DNA from: Metarhizium brunneum
Taxonomy: Eukaryota; Ascomycota; Sordariomycetes; Hypocreales; Clavicipitaceae
DNA length: 64,000 bases
Direction: 5' to 3'
NCBI RefSeq assembly: GCF_013426205.1
Contig: NC_089426.1
Span: forward strand, 2,232,001 to 2,296,000
In this document: piece by piece, positions 32,680 to 45,600 of the stretch
Layout of the letters: each line of letters starts with the position of its first letter
How positions within the stretch are numbered: position 1 is the stretch's first letter
Translations under genes and position numbers: made by a program
Notes under the pieces: generated by a model
What the model was told of the DNA's origin: nothing
Databases searched by the model: none
What the model saw: the letters and a program-made list of their open reading frames with translations, nothing else

Positions 32680-33342
32680 TTAAGCAGCCCCAACTTGTTG
32701 GCCCAACGTAGTAGCCGCCTCTGCAGCCCTGTCCTTGCTCCGCGCAGCCTCTGCCTTGGCCCTCCTCTTCCGCGCCCTCCTCACTTCGATCTCAACATGC
32801 TGCATCTCCGCATTGACAGACACCAGGCGCGGGACGACGTCCTCGACAGCCCTGATGGAATGGCGCTGAGCAGCCCGCAGCGGCATGGGCGTCAGAATGC
32901 CAAACCAACGAAGAGGATCGCACATCTTCTTACTCTTCGTCTCCTCTTTGCCGTCCTTTTCTCCCAGTGTGCCCGGTGACCTGGCGGATTCGCCATCTCC
33001 AGACGCGTCATGAGCTTTCTCCGCGGTTTTCTTTTCGTGCTCGTCCCCTTCCGCCTCTACAAAGGTGGAATTGTCCAGGGAATTTGCCGTCACAGTGAAT
33101 CTGGGAACCCCGTTTTCGACGTTGGTTATGCCAACCCGTCGGCTGGCTCTCATTCTCTCATCGTAGTGATCCTGGCCATATCTCAGGCCACGTTCGCCGG
33201 AAAAGTTGGCCCTAGCGATATTGTGATATACGTCTGACTGGAGACCGGAGAGATGCTTGCGCAGGGTTGTGTATTCGTCTAGCAAGGTGAGATAACGCTC
33301 TAGGAGCTGGTCGACGTGGTCTTGGTCTTGGTCCGAAGACAT
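32680..33342 (-). CDS. VMA22/CCDC115-like V-ATPase assembly factor
   Basis: A single exon of 220 aa. An N-terminal coiled-coil (VDQLLERYLTLLDEYTTLRKHL, then LQSDVYHNIARANF) is followed by a variable charged linker. The signature DPLRWFGILTPMPLRAAQ comes next, with a helix to the end in which the last 40 residues are very rich in Ala and Arg. The LRWFGxLxPxxLRxAQ motif is that of Vma22 and human CCDC115, peripheral ER proteins that help assemble the membrane sector of the vacuolar proton pump. Length is normal. The gene sits head-to-tail with the MFS gene and converges with the neurochondrin-like gene. Loss of function would impair vacuolar acidification; that is family knowledge. Confidence 0.85.
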   Translation of the reverse strand: MSSDQDQDHVDQLLERYLTLLDEYTTLRKHLSGLQSDVYHNIARANFSGERGLRYGQDHYDERMRASRRVGITNVENGVPRFTVTANSLDNSTFVEAEGDEHEKKTAEKAHDASGDGESARSPGTLGEKDGKEETKSKKMCDPLRWFGILTPMPLRAAQRHSIRAVEDVVPRLVSVNAEMQHVEIEVRRARKRRAKAEAARSKDRAAEAATTLGQQVGAA

Positions 33343-33693
33343 GGCGGGTTTTAGCCCGAGCGGCGACGTGATTCAAGGTCGGGTGGGGCTGAGAGGGGTG
33401 ATGAGAGGTGATATGAGGCTACTCGACTTGCACAATAGTCCTCGCTCTGGATTTTGCCTTGAAGTATTAGCCTGTTGGGCTCAATAGTGTCTTGCACGGG
33501 TGATGGCAAGCACAACAGGGTCGGGTTGAGGCATCCAAAGTCAAAGTCCACGTTCCGAAGCTCAAGTGGGCCTGGTCAGCCTGCCGCTCCCGACTTCAAG
33601 CCCCCCCCCGGCCTTGCACACACACTCATCTTGGCATACAATAAAACATACTTCGTTATTCATGCTCCAGTCTACAGCGTAGATTCTAACAGT
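33343..33693. other. intergenic region between two minus-strand genes
   Basis: A 351-base interval with the promoter of the VMA22-like gene at its left and the 3' end of the MFS gene at its right. A run of nine C lies near 33600. No further feature is seen. Confidence 0.55.
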
Positions 33694-35355
33694 TCATGAC
33701 AAGGTGTCTTCCTCAGTGGCGCGCTGGCTCATCTTCTTCCACAACGGCGGCCCTCCGATGAAGGTCGCACACAACATCGACGTGATGCCCGAGATGATTG
33801 CCAAACTCCACCCCACAGTTCCGAATCCCGCACTTTCATTTACAAACCCGCCCAGCAGAGGCCCTATCATAACTCCTACAGAAAATGCAATATTGTACAA
33901 TGCATAGCCCAGAGCGATGGGTTTCGCTCCCCGATCTTTGTATCGCCCTTCGATGGCATATGTAATTTCAGCCGTGACGGGGCCAAATGTGAAGGCGACC
34001 CCAATACCAACCCCGGCTAGGAGACCGCAGAGCATGACTTTATGTGCCGTAGTATTGTCTGTTACGAATCGAAGGCAAACGAGGAAAGGAGTATATGTCA
34101 TGAATCCAAACGCAGACAGCCACCGGGGGCCGTATCGATCGCAGAGGTGCCCTACGACAGGGCCAAGACATGTAGGAAAGACCAACGGAAGAAATATGAG
34201 CCCTGCTCCTACAGAATCCCATTGGAATGCCGCCTTAACGAAAATCGGAAGGGTGCTGTCAAATGCCGCTAGTACAGCAGCTTCTGCCACAGTTCCCCAA
34301 AGTGCAGCAAGAAGTCTCGGGCTGGTAAACAGTCCGAACATCTCCTTGACGGTCAGCTGGCCGGGTTGCTTTTCACCACAGAGGTTTTCGTCGTCGTATG
34401 GCTGGCTTTGCAACGTCTCCTCTGCATCATCTGCCTTTGAGGACGTGCTGCGGCTTGGTACGTGGGTGATTTCAGATTGCATCGTTTCCGCTTGTTGTAG
34501 CCATTTCGCCGCATTCTTCTTCTCAATCACCAAGAGACGAAAGGCAACATCAACGCCAATCAAAGCAAAGCACATTGCCCATACTTGATAATAGCCACCC
34601 TTTGCGAAAACAACGCCTCCTAGTAAAGGTGAGCTCAACGTGCCCAAGGCTAGGGCGATGCCCACCCATCCCATAGCCCAGCCTATTCGTTCCGTGGGCA
34701 CTGTATCGACGACAAGAGCTAAGCCAACTGACCACGTCAGAGCACTAGTCATGCCTTGCAACATTCGGCCGAGCATCAACATGGCGACGTTTTCCATGAA
34801 GCAAAGGAGAAACGTAGCGGCGGTAAGGATGGCAAGCCCAACGAGCATCGGAGTTCGTCGGTTCTTTGTTCTATCGGCGAGAATACCCCAGACGGCTTTA
34901 CTTGTGTCAGTTGATAGATTTCCCAAGTGTGTTATGATGCGGCATCTTTTTGTTTACAAAGGATTCACTCACGTGCGGAAATGAAGACGGCTATACCAAA
35001 GGCCGCCAGCGAAACGGAGATCCAAAATTGCACTGTGACCGCTTAGCATGTGCGAATTATTTTTTGGTTTTGAGCGGCTACCTGAAGAAATCCTCCCTTA
35101 CCTTTACTTTCACGAACACCAGCCCGTGACTCCAACTCAAATGGTAGTACAGGCACGATGACGGCATAGGGAAAGATATCCTAGGATCACACTTTAGCAC
35201 CAACTTGCATATTCGGACTTTTCCCAGACAATACGCACAGTAAAAACAGCAATTGCCACCATCAAAAGAATAAAAGTCACGGATGAGCGCACTTCCAAGA
35301 GCCAAGGCCGTTTACCCCTTCTTGTTATCATGTCCCAAACTCTCGGTATCGTCAT
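33694..35355 (-). CDS. major facilitator superfamily transporter (DHA1 / VMAT-like)
   Basis: Four exons on the minus strand, 35355-35239, 35180-35102, 35032-34973 and 34895-33694, give about 485 aa. The start chosen is MTIPRVWDMITRRGKR; an in-frame ATG 39 bases upstream (MFKLRNQ) is possible. Twelve membrane helices can be traced, with the first formed across exon 1 and exon 2 (FILLMVAIAVFT-DIFPYAVIVPVLPF). Motif A between helices 2 and 3 is GILADRTKNRRTP. A central cytosolic loop of about 60 residues is charged (SSKADDAEETLQ). Helix 5 has the Gly-rich ALALGTLSSPLLGGV of proton-drug antiporters. The best guess is a proton-coupled efflux carrier of small organic compounds, substrate unknown. 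No biosynthetic genes adjoin it. Confidence 0.88.
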
Positions 35356-38300
35356 TTTGAGGTGGTATATCTTTTGATTTCTCAATTTAAACAAAATATA
35401 TCATATAAGAAACTTCAAGGTAAGAATAAATATTGCCCATTCTAGGGATAATCTTTTTTGTTTTCTTTTTTGGCGTAATCGGCAATTAATGGTCTCGAGG
35501 TATACTTGTAAAGGTCTGGATCTATAACGAGTCTTGAAAAGAAAAAAAGGGTAAAGAAGCTGGGATGGACTCCCCAGAACAGCAATACAAAGAAAGAGAG
35601 ACGGCCTCGCGTATTAATAGTATCATGCCACAGCGATGGATTACGTACGGCTAACGGGCGATGCTTGTATAATATAAGCCAAATAGGTTTCCTTCGGTTA
35701 TATAACTCCGCGGGTCCCGAAACCACGTTTTGGTGCAAACTACATGATGGATCAGCACACAACTTCGACTACCAAACACGGAGCTGTTTGAGAGATTCGG
35801 CAGCGGAGGAGGAGCCTCAAAGACGGGTTCGGAGCTGCAGAACGTCTGGGTCTGTGTGGTTGCCGTTGTACGTAAAGGGGGCTCACGGCCGTCCCAAGGA
35901 AGATCGGTCTGCGGGCGTCCGAATGCTTATTCTTGTCTGACTTGGATTGCGCAATGCCGTCAGGAGCCCCAATTGCAGTCAAAGTGATGGACAGTTTGTT
36001 GACGCTTTGTTTCGGTTTGGTGCCGTCTTTCCGGACCGCAACGCTTGAGATGAAAAGTATATACATGTTCAGCCAGTGCGCAACCTCCCGAAAGAGACCA
36101 TGTAACGCTACGGAGCTTTGTGGATACTGCAAGTACGTAGGCGTCAGGTGCGAATGTGACGGTCTGTCGTCCGTGGCTGATTTTCAAAGGAGAAGACATT
36201 GCTCAATTCTCGTCACGGTGAAGTCGTCGGGAAAGGGGACGAAGGGAAGGAAGGCATCACCACAGGATTGACTTCAGCCAACTTCCTAAACCGGATTTGA
36301 AGAACTGTATGCAAAAAATCCGACTTGGGTCTCCTTGCCCCTTCTTGCCTAGCTCCGTTGTCCTCCCTTTATAATATTTTGCACTCTTTACAAAGACCTG
36401 TTCGGAAAGACGGCATTCTTTAAGCTTCATCTCTAGCTCGACGTCGTGCGCGTACGTGGACCAAAGCCATGGGCACATGCCCGGCATGTCCCCAGCCACG
36501 TCTGATTGTGTAAGATGTCAATACCCCGGGCTCCGGGTTGCCGAATCGCCACGGCACTTTGTGTGCCGCCTCAGAGGCGCTAGATCCAGAGGCAGATCGT
36601 TTATATGGGCCGGACACCAACTACGTGGCAGATGGAGTAGCATCGTGAATGGTGGTCAGACCTCCTACATTTCATCGTCAGAAAACATGTCATGCGGTGC
36701 TAGAGAAATGATCTAGGCCGTCTGCGGGCAAGCAAATGCTGGGAGACAGTATACAGCCAATGTCACACCGACATATCATGACTTCAGCCTTCGAGTGGAA
36801 GGATAGTGTCTTGCGTGATCGGTTATTCGGCACCACGAGGGCTAGTTTTAGTTGAGGTTCCATTTTCCGAGAAGCAGAATGCGTCTGCCGAGATATTTAG
36901 AGGAGTACGTTTTGCAAAACCTGCTATTTGGAATGCAGACCCTTCCGTCTTCGTTGCCGCTGGGAGGTTGTTGCTGACAAAGAGCCAGAGTCTGACAAAG
37001 CGTCTCGGTTACACATGGTTACTTTCGACAGAGTAGGATATTACTACTACTCCCCGTTCCCCTATGCCATGAGAATCTCTGGCAGCCATTGTCCTGTCAT
37101 CCGGTCCCTGCCCCCGAGCCAGTCAGGGACCACTCATCACCCGCTTATCACCCGGTTACAGAATTCATGCTGGTCTTGAGGAAAAGATTTCAAGTGAGAA
37201 TCGAACGATATGGGCCGGGACATGCCTTCGTTGCAGCCCCAGAGTTGTACGACATGACTTCAGATGCATCTTGTAAAAAGGAATATGGGTGCACCGGGAG
37301 TCAAAGTTCCCATGCTACGCCATTCATGTAAAGAATCATACGCAGTTTGAGAATGCTGACGCTAAGGCATTTAACGCAGAACAATCCCGGATTCTAGGGT
37401 ACTCTCTTCGCTGCTTTGCCACCTTCACCTTTATAATGTCCTGCCTGCCACGTGCAAAATGGCCAGAGGTGCTTATGCAACAGCTTCTTTTGCGACGAAA
37501 GCATTGGCCAGGGCATGATTGTTTAATGAAGGACCGTTGGCAAGGTATAGGATGGCATGCGGCCTTGCATCCATGTCTTCCTGTCCAGCTGCAACCTTCC
37601 GAGACGGGTCCTCGAACGAGTCGATCTAGCGTTTAATTTCAACCGCCTCTTCTTGTTCTTGCGCCGACGGATGCCTGCCTCGCGCAGCAAATCTTTTTGA
37701 AGCACGGTCTCGGCCCGGTGGATATCACCCTTGACGATGCGGCCTGTAGCCCTGTCGCATATCACGCGTAGCGTCAAGTATGAGAATGGTGAGTCCCGGC
37801 TATGGCATGGACTTGATCTCTTCTACCTCGCTATGCTTGATACAATACACATAAGCAAGCCGAACAACCTGGAACGGTCAATGGGCAGGGACCGCTTCAT
37901 CGATATGTCCGCTGCGGTCGTCAAAACTGTTCACATGCGAAAATTATTCAAGAGAGCATCCAATCTCCTGCAAGATATACATACGCATATATACATCGCC
38001 AAGCCTATGTCAATCTATCACATCATGCGATAGTACATACTCCGTACCAAATACGTGGTGCGCGAGATGGAGGTAGCATGCGAGGGTCTCAGTCTCCCTG
38101 CATCCTCCCTCGACAATACTAACCCAATCAGACATGGGGACTCTTGCAAACATGCATTGTGTATGACAGTGAGTGAGGGCTTTGTCACAAGAAACAAAAT
38201 TGATGAACGAGGAATCCCAGTCGCCACGGTTGTTTGAGTCCCTCAAAGCCTGAGCGTTTTCTGGGGTATCTTCCCTCCACGGCCTGCGGAAGGAACGCCA

Positions 38301-40176
38301 GTGATGGAAACGTGGCTCTGGGACTCCATGTCAAATATACCCTGTAGTTGCAAGGTTAGCACTACCCCTGGCCCACCGAGGGAGGGTACGAATTTTGAGT
38401 GCAGATCTCCCTTTTGTTCAAACGGTTTTTAGCCAACTGAATCTTGGAAACAGCAAATTGTGTTTGGCGAAACTGGGCAGTACGCCGTCTGATTGGCGCT
38501 GTCGGGCGGGTGACGAAGTCAGATGCTTTGGCGAAAGCCATCAATTGATCCGTGTTGGCTACCTAGGTCCTCCTCAGTGTGCCCGCCTGCATTTTTTAGG
38601 AAGACTCTTCATGACGAGACCCAGTTGAACTCTGACTGGCATTGGTGAATCAACACTACTCCGTATTGATTTCCGTATCGGAATTGCCATGTTGGGGTCG
38701 AGACGACTGCCACTGCGGCTTACTCCGGTATTCGACCAAATACAAGATGGATGACATTACGACGTAACAATGAATCCTCGATCGAGAGGGATTACCTTTC
38801 AGATTTGACGTGACCGCCTGAGCACGTTTTGACTGGCGTCTGGCATGGGGCGCTCCTTCCGCGCCAGACAGATAGTCCCGCATATGCGCTGACTGCGTTG
38901 TACTCGCCTCATCGTGCTCTGATCTCGAAAGGCGAATAAAGGCGAATTTGTACTCGACACTCCGTACTGCGTAAACAAAGTACTACTAGAAAGTCCTGCA
39001 TGTCTCATGGCCCTTCATGTCCTCGCGCCTCCCGTTTAAACATAGCGCAGCGTCGTACATCACACACCTGCAGCCAAGCCATCAACGGCCAAAGAGCCAA
39101 AGAGCTTCATGGACTCGGTCGTCTTGGCCTATTTGGTTCGCGCGAGAGCCCGCAAGCTGCAAGCGAGCAACTTCTACGTCACAGCACCTCAATCTTCCCA
39201 AATGGCTTGAACGTTGCACCGGCCCGAGGCCTGTCAGATCTCTGCCAGTCCACCACACCACTCCTACGCTGTTACTAGCCCAATGACCGTTGAGGTCAAG
39301 AGAAGGACGGGTTCAAACGCAGACCGTTGGTCGGTCCGCAACGCCAAACAGCACATCAGACACCCCCGGCGCTTTTCAGAGCACTTGCAGCTGCCCCGCT
39401 CGCCTCTCACCCGAAAGACACCCCATTGTCAGTTTGAGCAAAGAATGGGGAGCTTAGGAAACCGTTCGACCGACCGGGCCTCGAGGCCACGAGAACACGC
39501 ATACTGAAGCAAAGAGGCATCAAGGCGACACCTCGCGGCACAATCATGGCTCACGCCGGTATTCAAAGACCTTTGTTGATCAACGTCGCTGTTCGGTTGC
39601 ACAATACACAAGCACAGAGTAGGCAATAATAATAAGCTGAGACAAACATGATATATACCGCAGCCACAATCACAAGCGTCAGGGACCGAGGGAAGTAGGA
39701 GGACTGAGGAGTTAATACAGAAGGCTCACAAGCTCACATCACCGCACAGCACAGCCGCAGCCACTGGATACTCCACACAGGCATGCATACAATGCCACAA
39801 AGCCTTGCTAGCAAATTATGTCGACGTTATAAAACTCGGTGTACTCGATGCGTACGAGGGAGACAAAGAATCAGAATGTTTGGACGGCGCAGGGGAGGCT
39901 AGGAACACTTATTGAATTCTGTGGCGTATATGGGACCGAGTACTGTAAGAGGTGAGAGAGTGTGTAAGAGCCGCCTCGGTTTCACGGGACGAGAACAGAG
40001 TAGCGTCAAACACTGCCTGGCACATTTTGGGCTGCTGGGGTCTCTGTCTCGATGACGGCATGGGTTGTGACATAGCACCCTGGGCAATTTTCCAGACAAG
40101 ACGCCTAAAAGACAATTCTACACATGTACATACTACTACAGCCCGGGCGCGACAAGGTCTGGGGAATAGACTGCCG

Positions 40177-40215
40177 TACGGAGTAGTACTATTACGTGGT
40201 GCGCCATACTCCGTA
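40177..40215. repeat. pair of opposed TACGGAGTA / TACTCCGTA sites
   Basis: TACGGAGTA at 40177-40185 and TACTCCGTA at 40207-40215 lie 21 bases apart in opposite orientation, so the stretch could fold as a short hairpin. It belongs to the dispersed 9-mer family described in the findings. Confidence 0.7.
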
Positions 40216-41162
40216 TACATATTACGGCACAATACAAGATGGAACGCCAAGCACGGTTCGGGCGCAGAGCGGCGGAAGAGGCAAAGGCCTCCAGGAAAGG
40301 AGGTTGAATCGGGCAGGTTAAAGCGGGTTTGTGCAGTGCTTGCATTCAAATGCGCCATGGTGTCGAGTCGGGTTCAAGTCCAGGTTTTGTTTGCTCACTC
40401 TCATCTACGTACGTATGTACGCTCTGGGTGCAGATGTCCTTTGAAGGAGGAGAGTTGAAGTCTGTTTTCTGCCAATCTGGGGCACAGCTGGTCGAGTTGG
40501 TGGATTGTGCTGCTGCACCAGGACGTTTGTGCTGCACCAATCCAGTCTGGGTGCGTTTCGATTGGTCCCAGAGTCTTTACTTTTGAGGTCTTCCGCATGG
40601 CCTTGGTCGGGTGAAGTGAGCAGTCAGCCTGGTGTCCTTGGGCCATTCTGCACCCAGGTCACTTGCTCGTGTACACAGCGAGTGCTACTTACCCAGGTAC
40701 TCCGTACCTAGGCCGTTGATAGTATGTATGTACGTGCTTGCGTCCCGAACTCGACAAGGAGCTTGAGCACCTCAATGTCGAGCTGTTCGTGCTTGTCTTG
40801 ACTCTTGACCACTTGACCGTCCCCTTGTCATTCGCCCGCTGGCCCACTGGCTCCTCTCGGCCGCACCTGCCACACGATGACGGGCCCCTCCTTCCTAGGA
40901 AGCCTGCACTCTTGTGCTCCTGTAATACTCGTGTACTCCCTCCCGTACTCGTGCGCTCCTGCACTCGTCCTGCACCCCCCGAGCGCTTGGCTCAACTTCT
41001 CTGCTCCCCAAAAGGGCTTCTCAAGGGCTCCTCCGTCCTCAAGTGCTCACCGTGTCTGAAGCTTGTTCCTCATCACCCAACGTCAAGTCAAAAAGAGCCC
41101 GCGCTGCGACTTTTTGGCCTTTTGCGCCTCCATCTCCCAACCTCGTCCTCATCCCGACTCAC

Positions 41163-41212
41163 CTCGCCTCGACTCGCCTCGACTCGCCTCGACTTGCCTT
41201 GACTCGACTCGA
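41163..41212 (+). repeat. 10-bp tandem repeat in the CDC42 leader
   Basis: Three perfect CTCGCCTCGA units are followed by CTTGCCTTGA and CTCGACTCGA, ending 68 bases before the CDC42 ATG. The array is pyrimidine-rich on the coding strand and lies in the expected 5' untranslated leader or core promoter. Confidence 0.85.
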
Positions 41213-41280
41213 CCCGACCATCTCTCGCCTCTCATCTTTTCTTCACGAGCTGTTTGCTGCGAAAGCGCTGCACCACAACC

Positions 41281-42603
<1,323 letters not shown>

Positions 42604-45600
42604 GGATACCCCATGCCGCGAATAAATAAAGACAAAGGATGAAATTGAAGAGAGAGGGAAAGAAACACTCATATACCTCACTTCATGAAATGATGCGGCC
42701 TTGGCCTTCGTATATTGTTACATGGCCAGAAGATGAAATAGGCCTTTGGCTGGCCTTGAAATTTAGACACCAGCGAACAGAGGCGAAAGAAATAGCATTG
42801 GCTGTGGCATAGCTGCCGGATCAAGGAGCAACAGAGTGCGAGAGCCCGAGTATATGTCAAGGCAGCGAAATGAAGTATCTCATATTTGGAAGACAGAACG
42901 TTTTGGCTATGGTGCTCTAGCAGATATATTGTGCTCGCGGAATCATTTGGCCGACACAAGCCGCGATGGCAGTGGGCTATACTGTTTCAGACATGGCTTT
43001 GCTACATTGTTATAGGGCTGGATAAGTAAGCTTCCTGCTACGCTATTTCGGACACTGGTCTTTTCGAAGAGGGGATCTGCGGTGCTACCTGTTGTTACTC
43101 TGTATTTTCTGTTGGCGGGACTGGGCAACTTTTTTTTATTTAACATTTCCATACATTGATGCTTTGATAGGATAGTTTGGCGATTGGAGTGCAATTATAT
43201 CGAATTCTTGTCTCAGATGATGTATGAAGTAATTTGTAGATATATTGGCGGATAATTATATTTCCGCCGTTGGCTCCTCGTCCCTTGTCCAGTCCTGACT
43301 TGAAAATTGCTGCCACTTGTACGGAGTACAGTGAAATCTGATGGTATTATTATCATCAGTTCCAGTGTAGTTCTACGGCCGAAGCTGGGGGACATGAAGT
43401 ACCAGGCAACTACCTAGGTAGGTAGCTACTTAGACCTACCTACTAAGTACCTAGATAGGTACCTAGGTAGTTGACACTTGACATATATGGCTGCGAGCGT
43501 GCGCTTGTGACGAGCGGTATCCCACATGTCAACTCACTTTTTTTTTCTGCCTTTAATGTTTCTTCCCCCCCACCTACTCTCTACCTAGGAGACTTCCAAC
43601 CAGTTCTTGACTCACTCTATTTGCGCAGCGTTAGCTCGTTCATCGTTAAAGGTGCTCAGTCGCCCAATTCCCGTGGCGTCCTGATATCAGCACGTCGTGT
43701 GCTCTCCTGCTCTTCTACAGCTTCGCAGACCGCCTTGGGAGGGCACAATGGTGGAAAGGGGGGTTGGACGAAAGCGGATTTTGGCCAAGTTGGCCGAGTT
43801 GGAAGCTTAATGGGCTTACGAGGTAAAAATTCATTTTCGATTCGAATAATGGTGTTATGATGTGGACGGACTGTAGACGCTTTTAATTTATGGATTGATT
43901 ACCCTGAACTACGTCACATGTTTTCTGATGTCTCTCTACGATTTGATATTGAATCATCGGCGTCGCCTTTTACACGACGGTTTCGTACTCGGCCCGGTTC
44001 ACCATCACCTACTACAACATACAAGCTCAGACTCGCATTGTCAGTCCTCGATCGTAAACGACAAAATAACTGTCAAGAAAGGAACAGAGTGCCCGACTTA
44101 GTCCCTGAATCACCACTAAGCTGCCTTCCGCGGCTCCAACCCCCATCAAAACTGGGCCATAATCGACTGCGGCGTCATGCCAATTCTGACAACATTTGAT
44201 AACAACATGATCAGGGAGCAGATGCCCCAGGGGCCCCAAAGAGCTAACAAAACGAACATGTGTGCCGTTTCTGAGTGGGATGCGAAGATTGTGACGTTCG
44301 GGGGAATCACGGCTTGACGGTGGCGACGTTGAGGGCCAGAAGTCATAGTTCCTCATTCCGACAGTATTTCCATCTAGTACTTACCTCTCGCTAGTCCTCA
44401 CTCCCTCTAATGAGTGATAGAACACCTTGATACTTGGAGTCCAGCGGCGTATCCACTTCGATGGGACATAACACACTTCACCTATGGCTCTATGGTATGG
44501 ACGATCAGCCAGGAGGATCTGCTATCCAACGCGAGTTCTGAGAATTCGGTTCATGCTGGACTTCGCATGCGTCTCGGCGGGGACGACTCTACGGATATTG
44601 AAGATGACTCGTCGCAGGGGTGGATGATATTGATGATCTAGGCATGCGCAGTATCATGGACAGGATTATGGGGACAATGGATATAGAAGATCCTGTCCAT
44701 TTGTGCGTAGGTATTGACCTTCCTTGGCCCAGCGGCTGGACGGCTCGTAAACAGATCCTAATAATAGGGGGAATGGTTGAATTTGGTAAGAGACGAATGT
44801 GGAGGAGGAATCTCCTGCTTATCACAATAACAAGAAGGAGATGAGGTTGGCTGCGGCGTAGGCCTTGTGTGAGGTGAGGTGTGGAGTTCCATGATGATGA
44901 TGAAGAGGACGGGGAGGATGGGATCGGAGAGCGTGGCTGGCCATAGTGTTGTGAGTTAAGCTGTCTGGGCCGGGAGGCACCGTATGAGTGTTGGTTAGAA
45001 TTGGCACCTACTGGTGTAGGCCTTTTTTAACTAGTTTCGCCGGAAGTTGTGCCCCAGAAAAATTCATGTTTGCAACAATGCAATTGATTAAATGGTACTC
45101 GAATACTCTTGAGCTGGTGTTGATGGTTAGCTGGTTGTTGGGAAGCCAGTCTCATAAGGTGAAGAACAGTACTATGCAACTTATTTTTTGCAGTTTATAA
45201 AAAAGCTTCCTGGACGTGGAATATAGTATGCCGGGCTGAACAAATACCTTTTTCTAGGTGTATCGTGGGCATTTGCTAAATCTTGTATCCCAGGTTGTCA
45301 TCTGCGTAACAGCCGCACACGACCACGAGTGATACCACAGCCAAGGCATGCAGCCAGGCTCGGGGCCTGGAGCAGACATCTCAGCTCGCCTCGTGCTTGC
45401 TTGGCGTGTTTAGAGGAAATCTGCCGTTTCATGAGACTGTACTCCGTATGTATTTCACAGTTGACTTCGATCAAGCCTGGCTTGGAACAAGCTGGCGGGG
45501 GAGGGGGGGGGTCCCGTCGTGTTCTCTTCCTGCTCCAGTCTTGGCCAGCCTCTCGCCACGCCCGATCCTGACCCGGCTTTGTCAACCTGAAAACAAAGCA

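Larger units (their letters stand above)
35356..41280. other. 5.9 kb gene-poor region
   Basis: No gene is supported. Open frames of 60-170 codons occur on both strands but overlap one another and show no family signature. The right half holds exact TACTCCGTA-type sites at 38038, 38657, 40177, 40207 and 40698, and GTAC-rich steps (for example near 40410). The last 600 bases are the C/T-rich promoter and leader of CDC42, including imperfect direct repeats around 40915-40975. Confidence 0.6.

Noticed and set aside
36806..37036. Open frame with a phrase like carboxylesterase (RGVRFAKP)
   Set aside because: Nothing before or after it fits an esterase; no oxyanion or nucleophile motif; probably chance.
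37190..37230. tRNA T-arm-like GTTCGATTC on the minus strand
   Set aside because: The flanking five-base stem does not pair and no matching A box is found.
40738..41202. Plus-strand open frame of 154 codons before CDC42
   Set aside because: It runs through the CTCG-type repeats and is Leu/Ser/Pro-rich because of C/T bias, without family similarity.
43471..43860. Plus-strand open frame of 129 codons next to the inverted repeat
   Set aside because: No recognisable domain and no supporting splice or homology signal; left as intergenic.
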